DNA of 64,000 nucleotides, from positions 10,366,155 through 10,430,154 of the forward strand of contig NC_086365.1 of the NCBI RefSeq assembly GCF_036324505.1, given 5' to 3'. The position numbers and the translations under genes are program-made. Positions 1-11,100 of this stretch are shown here, piece by piece. Positions within the stretch are counted from its first letter, which is position 1, and each line of letters starts with the position of its first letter. The stretch is from Eleginops maclovinus. Its lineage: Eukaryota > Chordata > Actinopteri > Perciformes > Eleginopidae. The notes beneath the pieces are model-generated. The model made no database searches, was not told the DNA's origin, and saw only the letters and a list, made by a program, of their open reading frames with translations.

Positions 1-237
1 CTCCAAAGGATGCAAAAGTTTTCATGTAAAAATAAACACGTGATGACGTAATTTCGCACTAAAATATATCCCACGGTTGTTAAATATAATAAGACCGTGA
101 GTCCGAAGTAGAAAGCCGGGCTGAATAACGCCTGAATTTGTAGTCCTCCTCAGTGTGCTCCACATTTCCTGGTAACCGTTACCTGTAATCTCGTGAAGTA
201 AAGGGAGAGGGCGCCAACCAGCCACTTTATATGACGC
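1..237. repeat. Direct repeat, copy 1 (cut by window edge)
   Basis: This segment is about 90% identical by eye to 1576-1820 in the same orientation, ending at the shared bases tatatgacgc. The left end lies outside the window. The pair flanks about 1.34 kb of unrelated sequence. It could be the LTR pair of a short non-autonomous element or a local duplication. The right end does not show the CA expected of an LTR, so the type is left open. A 67-codon minus-strand reading frame is shared by both copies, but its differences are mostly amino-acid changing, so I do not call a gene. Confidence 0.7.
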
Positions 238-1575
238 AGAGCAAATGGTTCATCAAGTCTGCACATGTTGACTTGCTCTGTACACATAACAATGACACAT
301 GGGTAATATAATTTACCAAACCTGATAAAGATGTAATCAATGTCTTTCCCCTCGTGCATATAAACATAATGAACCAGTTTTAACTGTTGGGCTCGGAAAT
401 CAAAAACAGAGCAGCCAATAAAATACATTATTTTGTGCAAAAATGTAAACAATGACACATAAAATATCGACTATTAAATACTTTTCTCCACAATTACCAG
501 ATAACAATAAAGGGACCATGTCGCCTTCCTACAAAAACAAATACAAGTGATCCAAATTTCTTTGCAAATAACATCCAACATAAAAAACAATTGCAGTATT
601 TCTAACTTTACCCAACACGAGAACAGGTCATCGTAGTCAATATGGCATGCACTGAGGAATATATAGCTTTCAACTACTACTTTTACATTGACATGACAAT
701 CACAATGTAAAGCTTTAGAAAGCAAGTAAAGGTTATGTATATAGCACCTTTCAACACAAAGCAATTCAAAGCGCTTTACAAAAATGTAGAAGCAGGAGAT
801 CTTATATTCAGGAAAGCAGTCAGAAAGATCAGTCAGAAGATAAAACAGAAGCATCGAAACGCAAAAGCAGTTCTCACAATTGTACTGGGTACTTGGGTAA
901 AAAGCAGCTGCCCCTCCCTTGCTGTTGTTCCCCTGCACAGTTCTTTCACATTCGTTTCCACACAAATAAGTTATTCATCACAGAACATCCAACAGCTGAA
1001 AATCCTACGTCACTGATCATATTGAACCGTAGTTTTGCACTGGAAAGATACGCGACTTGCATACACTCTCTGCCTTCACTGAGAAGTGTCAGAAGCTCTC
1101 ACTGACTCTCCGAATTTCCTCTTTCCTCTCTGCTCCAATTTCCCTTTGTTTTTAAATAACCTGTGTACTTTTCTTGGGCGAATGTGTCCTCTCAGCAGAT
1201 TGTAGGCTAGACCTGCACACCGTACAGATGCCTTGATGACAAGGATCACCATAAACTCGCATGAACGCACAGATGTAAATCATTTACTCGCATATTTACA
1301 CACATCTTGTGTCCTTGAAGGATGTTTTTCTACTTTGTTTTGCCGGCAAAGTGTATTGACTTCCTGCTACGTTGAATGTCGTGTCTATGTCCTGGGCATT
1401 TCGAAATAAAATGCAACGAAAAACGCATTTACAGATCGAAGTCATCATATTTTGTACATAGTTTAACTTCTTATCATTTACCACATTCAAATACACGTTC
1501 GAAGTGTGCCTCTGTCTTAACATTACTCACCCTATTCTCGTATTTTACCGCGTTTCTCAGCACTCCCAACGCTGC
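238..1575. other. Gene-free interval between the direct repeats
   Basis: No convincing coding region is seen. Around 732-785 there is a motif common in fish dispersed repeats (tatatagcacctttcaacac followed by an agcgctttacaaa-like stretch), probably a SINE-like fragment. The remaining sequence is AT-rich and only short reading frames without family resemblance occur. Confidence 0.4.
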
Positions 1576-1820
1576 CTCCAAAGCCATGCAAAAGTAATTT
1601 TTCGTGTAAAAATAAACAAGTGATGACTTAATTTCGCACTAAAATAAATCACACGGTCGTTAAATATAATAAGACCGTGAGTCCGAAGTAGAAAGCAGGG
1701 CTGAATAACGCCTGAATTTGTAGTCCTCCTCAGTGTGCTCCACATCTCCTTGTAACTGTTACCTGTAATCTCGTGGTGAAGTGAAGGGAGAGGGCGCCAA
1801 CCAGCCAATTTATATGACGC
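1576..1820. repeat. Direct repeat, copy 2
   Basis: This is the second copy of the segment at 1-237. Compared with copy 1 it has scattered substitutions and small indels (for example a 3-bp difference in the cgtg(gtg)aag region). The homology may continue left of 1576, which cannot be tested because copy 1 is truncated by the window start. Confidence 0.7.
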
Positions 1821-2572
1821 TCAGCGTGAGCTCCGATTGGTCGGTTTATATCATGACCAATCAGGTTGTCAACTAATCATAGTTCAGTAAGTGGGCGGCT
1901 CTGCCTGTGAGCTTTTCTAGAAGTTTATTTTTTGGAGCATCCTAGTAAAGCTTATATCCGGTCCCTCATACAGACAGCAGAAGGAATATGTTTCCATGCT
2001 CTCCATCAGGGTCCCTGACTCAAAGGTGTGTGATTGGTGTGGGGGGCAATATGTTGCAGCTCAGCAGTGCTTCACACATTGCCACACATAAAGTGTTACA
2101 TGTTAATTTACAGTATGCAGGTTGTAAATGTAAAAAGGGAACCTTCTCTTGAGAGCTCATTATGCCCTCCAGTTGTTCTGGTTTTTGTTCTGGTTTTGAA
2201 GATGCAGTTGATCTGTGTCTTGTGACTGTTGTAAAAGGGATGAGGATGTAAACTCCTCACCCATTCAGCTGAATCACTCATATTGCAGGTTAGATTTAGT
2301 TAAGGTGTTGTATTGGTAGTGGTGGAATAAGTATTCAGATTATCTACTTGAGTAAGTACAATTACGTCATTGTCAAAATACTTAATTACAAGTGAAATCT
2401 TACTCAAGTTAAAGTACAAAAGCATTATCAGCAAAATGAACAGTACAACAAGAAAAAATGGCCTTTATGTGTGTATGTATAATTATACTTACATCTGTTA
2501 CAGTTCTAGGTAATATTTTTGCATCGAATAACCTTTTTCTCCTCAAGGAAAGTACCTTAAAATTGTTGTTAA

Positions 2573-3377
2573 TGTTGTGGGGTGCTTGGGAATGCAGCTC
2601 AGGGCCTCACTCCTTCCCCCCAAACCACTCCCCTAATTAGGGCAGAATATAAATTGCACCTGCTGCAATTGTTCTTCCCTTAAGAAGAAGAAGAAGAAGA
2701 ATTGTTCTTCCTTTGGCTCTGTCTTCACGGTCGGTGGTGCAGGTAGGCTGGCTCTCTCAAAGTATGTCTCGGTTACTTCTAGTTTGTGTTAAGCTCACTT
2801 GCTGTTTCCTTGCAGTTTGTCCGGTGACTCTTTGTTCCTGTGGTGAGTAGAGCAAAGAACCTCAATTGTTTGTGCCTCATGGTAGCCAATTTCTAACCAG
2901 ATTGCTTTTACCATTGCTTTTAGGTTCACCTGCTGCCGTTTTGTTTAGGCCAGTTTACTGTTGGGTTTATACTGTTTTGATTTAGTTCATATTGTTTATT
3001 TAGCATTTTTGCTTGTTTTGTTTATATTGATTGGGGTTAGCTTGTTGCCTTTCTCTTTATAGTTTAGTTTCAGTTAGTTTGTGTTTCGCCAACTGGGATT
3101 CCCCTTTGTTTGTTTAACCTTGTTTTCAGTTATTTCTTATTTCCGTTAGTAAAGCTGAGTGCCGGTCATTGGAGGGGCTAGTCACCCTCACTATTTGTTG
3201 TGGTGAAGATCGCCGGGGAGCACGAGTGAGGACCTGTTTGCTTTGTGGTTTGCTGTGGCTGCACCTGTGTCCTACTCTCTTTATGTTTATATCCTGGGGT
3301 GCAAGTCCCCAGGTGGCGTTGTCGGTCCCCCATCCCACTTCATTATCATTCAAATTTAACCACACCACCCCGCCACA
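2573..3377 (+). mobile_element. Solo LTR, copy 1 (TSD TTAA)
   Basis: The 805-bp element starts TGTTGTGGGGTG and ends CCCCGCCACA, the TG...CA form of retroviral and Ty3/Gypsy-type LTRs. It is flanked by the exact 4-bp duplication TTAA (2569-2572 and 3378-3381). A TATA-like box (atataaatt) lies near 2650. No gag or pol sequence is adjacent, so it is a solo LTR. A second, diverged copy lies at 54329-55221 in the opposite orientation. The uninterrupted host repeat at 19603-19606 carries a single TTAA, which confirms the insertion boundaries. Confidence 0.85.
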
Positions 3378-3838
3378 TTAAGTACAGTACATGAGTAAAT
3401 GTCCAGAGGAGCAATGATAGAGATCATCCCAGGGTAGAAGACCAGGTATAAATGGCCATGGGATCATTCCTGAAGTGACCTTTGACATCATTATATCATG
3501 ACTAAGCATGAGCTGTGTGAACATTCATCTGGAAAATGTAAAAACTTTATTCACTGATTTGTGACACATTCAGCCTTCAACTATTAACCTCCAGCAGACG
3601 GACGCAGAAAGAGGTTATGAATCGACAGAAAAAACAGTGTGCATGTGGGAAGCATGCTAAGAGTTTAAATATGTACACTTGTATTTTCCACTTTTAAACA
3701 AAGACTCTTTTATAACCAAGGCCAGAGGCGGCATTGATTGATGTTCAACTTGGTCCAGCAATGAACTCTTGTACTTGAGATACTTGTTCATGTCAGAGGG
3801 GAGGGGATGGAGATGGTGCAGGCCTGTTGATGGTTATG

Positions 3839-3949
3839 TTTATTGTATTATCCTGTGAACCACTGTCCTGTTTTTCATTCTTATCTGTTGCTGCTTAAAC
3901 CACAACATTTCCCCAAGAGGATTAATAAAGGTAGATCTTGTCCTTCACA
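3839..3949 (+). mobile_element. L2-like LINE 3' tail fragment
   Basis: The segment ends with a motif typical of L2-type fish LINE 3' ends (tttccccaagaggattaata followed by aaggtagat), similar to the end of the LINE at 5936-6716. It sits between the ...ttat and ccttcac... blocks that are contiguous in the related repeat at about 19.45 kb, so it is an insertion into that repeat. It contains no coding sequence. Confidence 0.6.
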
Positions 3950-4010
3950 TGGTGGGGCATGGGTTTCTGTAGCTGCAACAACAGATCCAATAACATTACC
4001 TTACTGAAAA

Positions 4011-5129
<1,119 letters not shown>

Positions 5130-5642
5130 AATTTATGTCTGCTGGTGCATTCTGTGGTGTATTAAATCTGTTCATACAGTGGGTTACTCTCTGACGTCAT
5201 AGGGGGTGCAGAGCATTTGTGGGTGCACTGAACATTTGTAGAGGGGTTGTCAGAAAGGTAAAGTAAAAAAACCAAGGAGGCTTTACACACAGCTGAAAAT
5301 AATATCAAACCACGGCAGGAATACATAATATATATATCAATATTTGTCTGGCTATAATCATTCCTCTTCTCAATCTCCTTTAAACCTCAAGGCTCGCACC
5401 CTTAGGGACTAAACTGAAATTACCTGGTAAATGCACCACAGAGTGGCACAGGAAGTGATTCCTGTCTGGATCCATTGGACTGTTTAACTTCTCCCTCAGA
5501 CATTATGCTAGCGCTAGACTTATCATGTTTGTATAATAGTTCCTTTTCCAAACATCATATTATATAATCACATACAAAACACATTGTATTGTATTATATA
5601 ATCACATTGTATCAATGGGTTAAGTGTAATGAAATCATATGA

Positions 5643-5905
5643 TAGATAGATAGATAGAATCGGAGGATGAAACCCTCTTTATTTGTCACATGCACACAGC
5701 AGAGCACACAGTGAAATTGGTCCTCTGCATTTAACCCATCCTAGTACTAGGATGCCTTGCTCAGGGGCACCACAGCAGGGCCTAGGAGGTGAACTGGGAC
5801 CTCTCCAAGTAGCAGTCCACCTTCCATATTTTCAAGTCTCTTCGGGGACTTGAACCGGCGACCCTACGATTCCCAGTCCAAGCCCCTACTAACTGAGCCA
5901 CTGCT
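5643..5905 (-). mobile_element. tRNA-derived SINE
   Basis: Read on the minus strand, the 5' end is tRNA-like: an A-box-like TGGCTCAGTTAGTAGG and a B-box-like GGTTCAAGTCC about 35 bp further on. A conserved body (gtgcccctgagcaaggca) and a 3' tail with gacaaataaag ending in a short tctatctatc run follow. This head-body-tail order is that of fish tRNA-derived SINEs. It is a repeat and not a functional tRNA gene. Confidence 0.8.
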
Positions 5906-5935
5906 GGACTAAATATATGGTTTTAATGATGTTGT

Positions 5936-6716
5936 TATGATAAATTCCTGGGAGTGCACTTGAACAATAAACTGGACTGGAGTGACAACACTGATGCTCT
6001 CTTCAGGAAGGGACAGAGCAAGCTGTTCTTCCTGAGGAGGCTCAGGTCCTTCAACGTGTGCACGAGGCTGCTGCAGATGTTCTACCAGTCTGGTGGCCAG
6101 TGTGCTCTTCTTTGCCGTGGTGTGCTGGGGGGGAAACACCAACAAAAGGGATGCTGACAGGCTGAACAAGCTCGTGAGGAAGGCTAGCTCTGTAGTTGGT
6201 GTTACAATGGACAATCTGGAGGAGGTGGCTGAGGGGAGGATGAGGAGGAAACTGGACCGTATCCTGGACAACCCCTCCCACCCCCTCCATGCAGAGCTAG
6301 TGAAGATGAGGAGTACGTTCAGCCACAGACTCATCCCACCTCGGCACAGCACTAAGCGCCTGGGAAACTCCTTCGTGCCGGTAGCCATCAGGCTGCACAA
6401 CAGGGGGTTAACCGTGTGACTCTGACAATAACATGGACTGCACATCAAGCCTGAATTTTCGCACAATAACTTTGACCTGCACTCTCTTTCTGCACACATA
6501 CATGTGTATATTTTTAACAGAATGGACTACAAATGTATATATGCTGACATCATTTCTCTTACTTTCTGCTCTAACAGTTTAAAAACAACAACGTTATCTG
6601 TATATCATTTTCATATTTCATATCTTTGTGTGAATCTGTTCTGTTTTTCTTATCTCTATCTGCTGCTGCATAAACGCTTGAATTTCCCCATGGGGATTAA
6701 TAAACGTACATCTTAA
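5936..6716 (+). pseudogene. L2-like LINE, 5'-truncated reverse transcriptase C-terminus and 3' end
   Basis: The plus strand encodes the end of a LINE ORF2 of L2-clade type: FLGVHLNNKLDW at about 5943, then LFFLRRLRSF, CWGGN, and a C-terminal part with RLIPPRHSTKRLGNSF near 6330-6385. The frame shifts near 6090, where the FYQS part and the LFFAVVCWGG part are in different frames, so the copy is dead. The 3' end carries ttgaatttccccatggggat and taataaacgtac, a signature of this LINE group. Only about the last 780 bp of the element are present, as expected for 5'-truncated retrotransposition. Confidence 0.8.
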
Positions 6717-7065
6717 TTATCTTGTAATCTTTTATATAATGTGTTTTATTTATTTGAGTTTGCAGGAAAGGGGCCCTACCTGATCCAAACCATGTGTGTA
6801 TGTATTTTCTCATTGTGTTTGTTGTACAACAAAATAATAATTAATCAACCATCTGTGTTTTATTCTTTCATGTTGTGAGCGGTTAAATCCACGACAATGT
6901 AGTTGCATGCATGTTCAAAAGGTTTAAAGAATGTGGATATTCTGTCTCTTCAGAGGTAATTCTTGTCTCTTGCATCTGTTGTACAACAAATATAAAATGT
7001 TAACTTCAACCATTTCTGTGTCTGTGCTGTTAATGCAATCTAAGTTCAATGTAGTGAATTATATA

Positions 7066-7560
7066 AGACCAAGGTTATTCAGAAAGTTTCTGAAGCAACA
7101 GGCCTAAATATACACACCATATGTTTGCAATAATTTAAATATCTTTAACATAGTATATTCTGGGAATAAGGCTGAAGCCTTAAAAGGAAAAAAGATAGTA
7201 CGACTGGCCTGTCGGCTCCCAAGGTCAAAAGACCGTGACCTATGCATCTATCAAGATGTTCACTGGGCAGGCTAACGCTTGACATTTGGAAAGTGTGTGT
7301 GCGAGGAGTCTCCCTATACAACCAGTTTGATTCTTTCGATCTATTGGGAGACGCCACGCATTTGGCTGCTGGTGAGCAACGTGGTATTATGTTTGTTACG
7401 TAACAATATAACATTTAACCTCATCCATTTCTGAGTCTGTGTCTTAATGTGTTTCTATTGATCAATGTTGTGAGTGTTAAAGTCTCAGATCCACGACAGT
7501 GCTCTAATGTGTTTCTATTTGGTAATGTTGTGAGTGTTTATGATATCGGACCCATGAAAT
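7066..7560 (+). repeat. Dispersed repeat, copy A
   Basis: This interval matches the reverse complement of about 27890-28440 along its length: ggttattcagaaagtttc at the left, the gggcaggctaa block at 7267, the gattcttt...gggagac...gcatttg block at 7330-7365, the palindromic ttgttacgtaacaa at about 7393, and tgttgtgagtg...ccacgacag at the right. The last 60 bp are internally duplicated (7441-7500 and 7501-7560). The element class is unknown and no coding capacity is seen. Confidence 0.75.
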
Positions 7561-7944
7561 ACTGTCAAAAAAATCCAATCCAAAATGAAGATAAAATGAC
7601 ATGGGAAGGGGAAAAGCAATGATAAAACAAAAGGAGAGAAGAAAGTACATTAATACATGTTGTTTCATTGTTTTCATGGGGAGGGACAATGATGTTTTAA
7701 TTTACCAGCAACTGTGTAGCTCCTTGTTACCAGTATGGGAGTTTTTTGCGCCTTATCTCAAGGTCGCAGTTGTTTCAACGGCTCCCTGTTAACCAGATTC
7801 ACTCTTCATTCAGACTCTGCACTCTCTCACTGTGAACATGTGACTCTGCAATCCTTTTCTGCGCTGAAAAACATATTGAATATTCAATCTTTATATCTAT
7901 GAGATATTCCACCACAACACAATCCTAGTTTATCCAAAAATGTT

Positions 7945-7950
7945 TTTATT
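7945..7950 (-). terminator. ttll12: Candidate poly(A) signal of ttll12
   Basis: The first AATAAA hexamer (tttatt on the plus strand) downstream of the ttll12 stop codon lies about 170 nt away, which gives a short, plausible 3' UTR. There is no transcript evidence; this is positional inference. Confidence 0.45.
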
Positions 7951-8118
7951 TTTTGTACATGAATTTGTAATCACTGCGTTTGTTACACCCAGCGTTTAGA
8001 GAACCTTGTCCCGCTGACTACTTCATTGTAATTTAAAAAAGCTAACAGATGGTGAATCAGTTTTTGACAGAAACAAAACAAAGTGAATGTGACGCTGTAT
8101 AAAAAACAGTACAGTTGA

Positions 8119-11100
8119 TCATGCGATTTGTGTGACCGGGCATTGCTCAGGCTGATCCAGGAACAGAGTCTGGAACATGTGGTTGTAGAAGTCGGGGTGG
8201 TAGAGGCAGGCCCTGGCACAATCGGGGCTGAAGTTAAACTCCAGGATCTGAGGCTGCATGACACGCTCGCCTGGCCCAGGATCAGAACACACAGAGCGAT
8301 AAACAAATTAGGATTTCACAGAACAGTTTATCCATCAATGTTTGACAGTTAAGGGAGGCGATAGGGACGATCAACCGCACATACAGTGGGGCAAAAAAGT
8401 ATTTAGTCAGCCACCAATTGTGCAAGTTCTCCCATTTAGAAAGATGAGAGAGGCCTGTAATTTTTATCATAGGTATACCTCAACTATGAGAGACAAAATG
8501 AGAAATAAAAATCCAGAAAATCACATTGTAGGATTTTTAATGAATTTATTTTCAAATGATTGTGGAAAATAAGTATTTGGTCAATAACAAAAGTTCATCT
8601 CAATACTTTTTTATATACCCTTTGTTGGCAATGACAGAGGTCAAACGTTTTCTGTAAGTCTTCACAAGGTTTTCACACACTGTTGCTGGTATTTTGGCCC
8701 ATTCCTCCATGCAGATCTCCTCTAAAGCAGTGATGTTATGGGGCTGTCGCTGGGCAACACGGACTTTCAACTCCCTCCAAAGATTTTCTATGGGGTTGAG
8801 ATCTGGAGACTGGCTAGGCCACTCCAGGACCTTGAAATGCTTCTTACGGAGCCACTCCTTCGTTGCCCTGGCGGTGTGTTTGGGATCACTGTCATGCTGA
8901 AAGACCCAGCCACGCTTCATCTTCAGTGCCCTTGCTGATGGAAGGAGGTTTTAACTCAAAATCTCACGATACATGGCCCCATTCATTCTTTCCTTTACAC
9001 GGATCAGTCGTCCTGGTCCCTTTGCAGAAAAACAGCCCCAAAGCATGATGTTTCCACCCCCATGCTTCACAGTAGGTATGGTGTTCTTTGGATGCAACTC
9101 TGCATTCTTTCTCCTCCAAACACGACGAGTTGAGTTTTTACCAAAAAGTTCTATTTTGGTTTCATCTGACCATATGACATTCTCCCAATCCTCTTCTGGA
9201 TCATCCAAATGCCCTCTAGCAAACTTCAGACGGGCCTGGACATGTACTGGCTTAAGCAGGGGGACACGTGTGGAACTGCAGGATTTAAGTCCCTGGCGGC
9301 GTAGTGTGTTACTGATGGTAGCCTCTGTTACTTTGGTCCCAGCTCTCTGCAGGTCATTCACTAGGTCCCCCCGTGTGGTTCTGGGATTTTTGCTCACCGT
9401 TCTTGTGATCATTTTGACCCCACGGGGTGAGATCTTGCGTGGAGCCCCAGATGGAGGGAGATTAGCAGTGGTCTTGTATGTCTTCCATTTTCTAATAATT
9501 GCTCCCACAGTTGATTTCTTCACACCAAGCTGCTTACCTATTGCAGATTCAGTTTTCCCAGCCTGGTGCAGGTCTACCATTTTGTCTCTGGTCTCCTTTG
9601 ACAGCTCTTTGGTCTTGGCCATAGTGGAGTTTGGAGTATGACTGTTTGAGGTTGTGGACAGGTGTCTTTTATACTGATAACAAGTTCAAAAAGGTGCCAT
9701 TAATACAGGTAACGAGTGGAGGACAGAGGAGCCTCTTAAAGAAGAAGTTACAGGTCTGTGAGAGCCAGAAATCTTGCTTGTTTGTAGGTGACCAAATACT
9801 TATTTTACCGAGGAATTTACCAATAAATTCTTTAAAAAATCAGACAATGTGATTTCCTGGATTTTTTTTTCTCATTTTGTCTCTCATAGTTGAGGTATAC
9901 CTATGATAGAAATTACAGGCCTCTCTCATCTTTTTAAATTGGAGAACTTGCACAATTGGTGGCTGACTAAATACTTTTTTGCCCCACTGTATAAGGCGGT
10001 CTGGTAACCATGTTTAAGACTTTATACAAGTGCTTTAAGTGCTTAATTGCCAGTTGCCCGAGATACTTGAACTCCTTCACTTGGGGTAAGGCTTCATTCC
10101 CTACCTAGAGTGGACAGTCCATCGGTTTCCTGCTGAGAACCATGGCCTCAGATTTGGAGGTGCTGATCCTCATCCCAGCCGCTTCACACTCGGCCGCGAA
10201 CCGATCCAGTGAGTGCTGAAGGTCACAGACCGATGAAGCCATTAGGACCACATCATCTGCAAATAGCAGTGGTGCAATCCTTAGCCCACCGAACTGCAGA
10301 CCCCCTCCCCCACGACTACGCCTCGAAATCCTGTCCATGAATATCACAAACAGGATTGGTGACAAAGCGCAGCCCTGGCGGAGGCCAACCCTCACCGGAA
10401 ATCGATCCGACGTGCTGCCGAGGACCCGGACACAGCTCTCACTTTGGGAGTACAGAGATATGAGGGCCCTGAGTAGAGACCCCCTCACCCCATACCTCCC
10501 ACAGTATCTTCCTGGGAACCCGGTCATACACCTTCTCCAAATCCACAAAGCACATGTAGACCGGATGAGCGTACTCCCAGACCCCCTCCGACGAAAACCT
10601 TATTGTTCCTCCTCAATCTGAGGTTCGACAATCGGTCGGACCCTCCTTTCCAGTACTTTAGAGTAAACTTTCCCGGGGAGGCTGAGTAATGTGATGCCTC
10701 TGTAATTGGCACACACCCTCTGATCCCCCTTTTTTAAAAGGGGAACCACCACCCCGCTCTGCCACTCCTTCGGTACTGTTTCCGACTTCCACGCGATGTT
10801 GATGAGACGTGTCAACCATGACAGTCCCTCAGCACCCAGAGCCTTCAGCATTTCTGGGCGGATCTCATCCACCTCCGGGGCTTTGCCACTGTGGAGCTCT
10901 TTGACTACCTCAGTGACTTCCCCCCGTGAGATTGGAATTGATCCCCCTTCATACTCCAGCTCCGCCTCTATCATATAGGGCGGAGTTGTCGGGTTCAGGA
11001 GTTCCTCAAAGTGTTCCTTCCACAGCCCTAACACCCTTTCAGTTGAGGTCAACAGCGTCCCACCCTTACTGTACACAGCTTGGATGGTTCCCTGCTTCCC

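Larger units (their letters stand above)
2160..4010 (+). repeat. Composite interspersed repeat, interrupted copy
   Basis: Blocks of this interval match the reverse complement of 19370-19820 in the same order: the ttctggttttgaagat region near 2190, the agtacaaaagcattatcag region near 2415, the taatatttttgcatc region near 2510, agtacagtacatgagtaaat at 3382, the tgcaggcctgttgatg region near 3817, and the cttcacatggtgg block near 3942. The left part resembles the widespread fish MITE with aagtaaaagtac-type termini. Here the unit is interrupted by an LTR (2573-3377) and a LINE tail (about 3839-3949) that are absent from the other copy. The 3400-3790 part is also rearranged. Confidence 0.7.

Noticed and set aside
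22..225. Short minus-strand protein shared by both copies of the direct repeat (22-225 and 1557-1808)
   Set aside because: The two copies differ mostly by amino-acid changes and a small indel, with no sign of coding constraint or a known family.
5820..5905. Possible tRNA gene on the minus strand
   Set aside because: The A and B box-like parts are followed by a SINE body and tail; a proper cloverleaf was not evident.
8973..9641. 222-codon plus-strand frame
   Set aside because: Antisense shadow of the Tc1 transposase.
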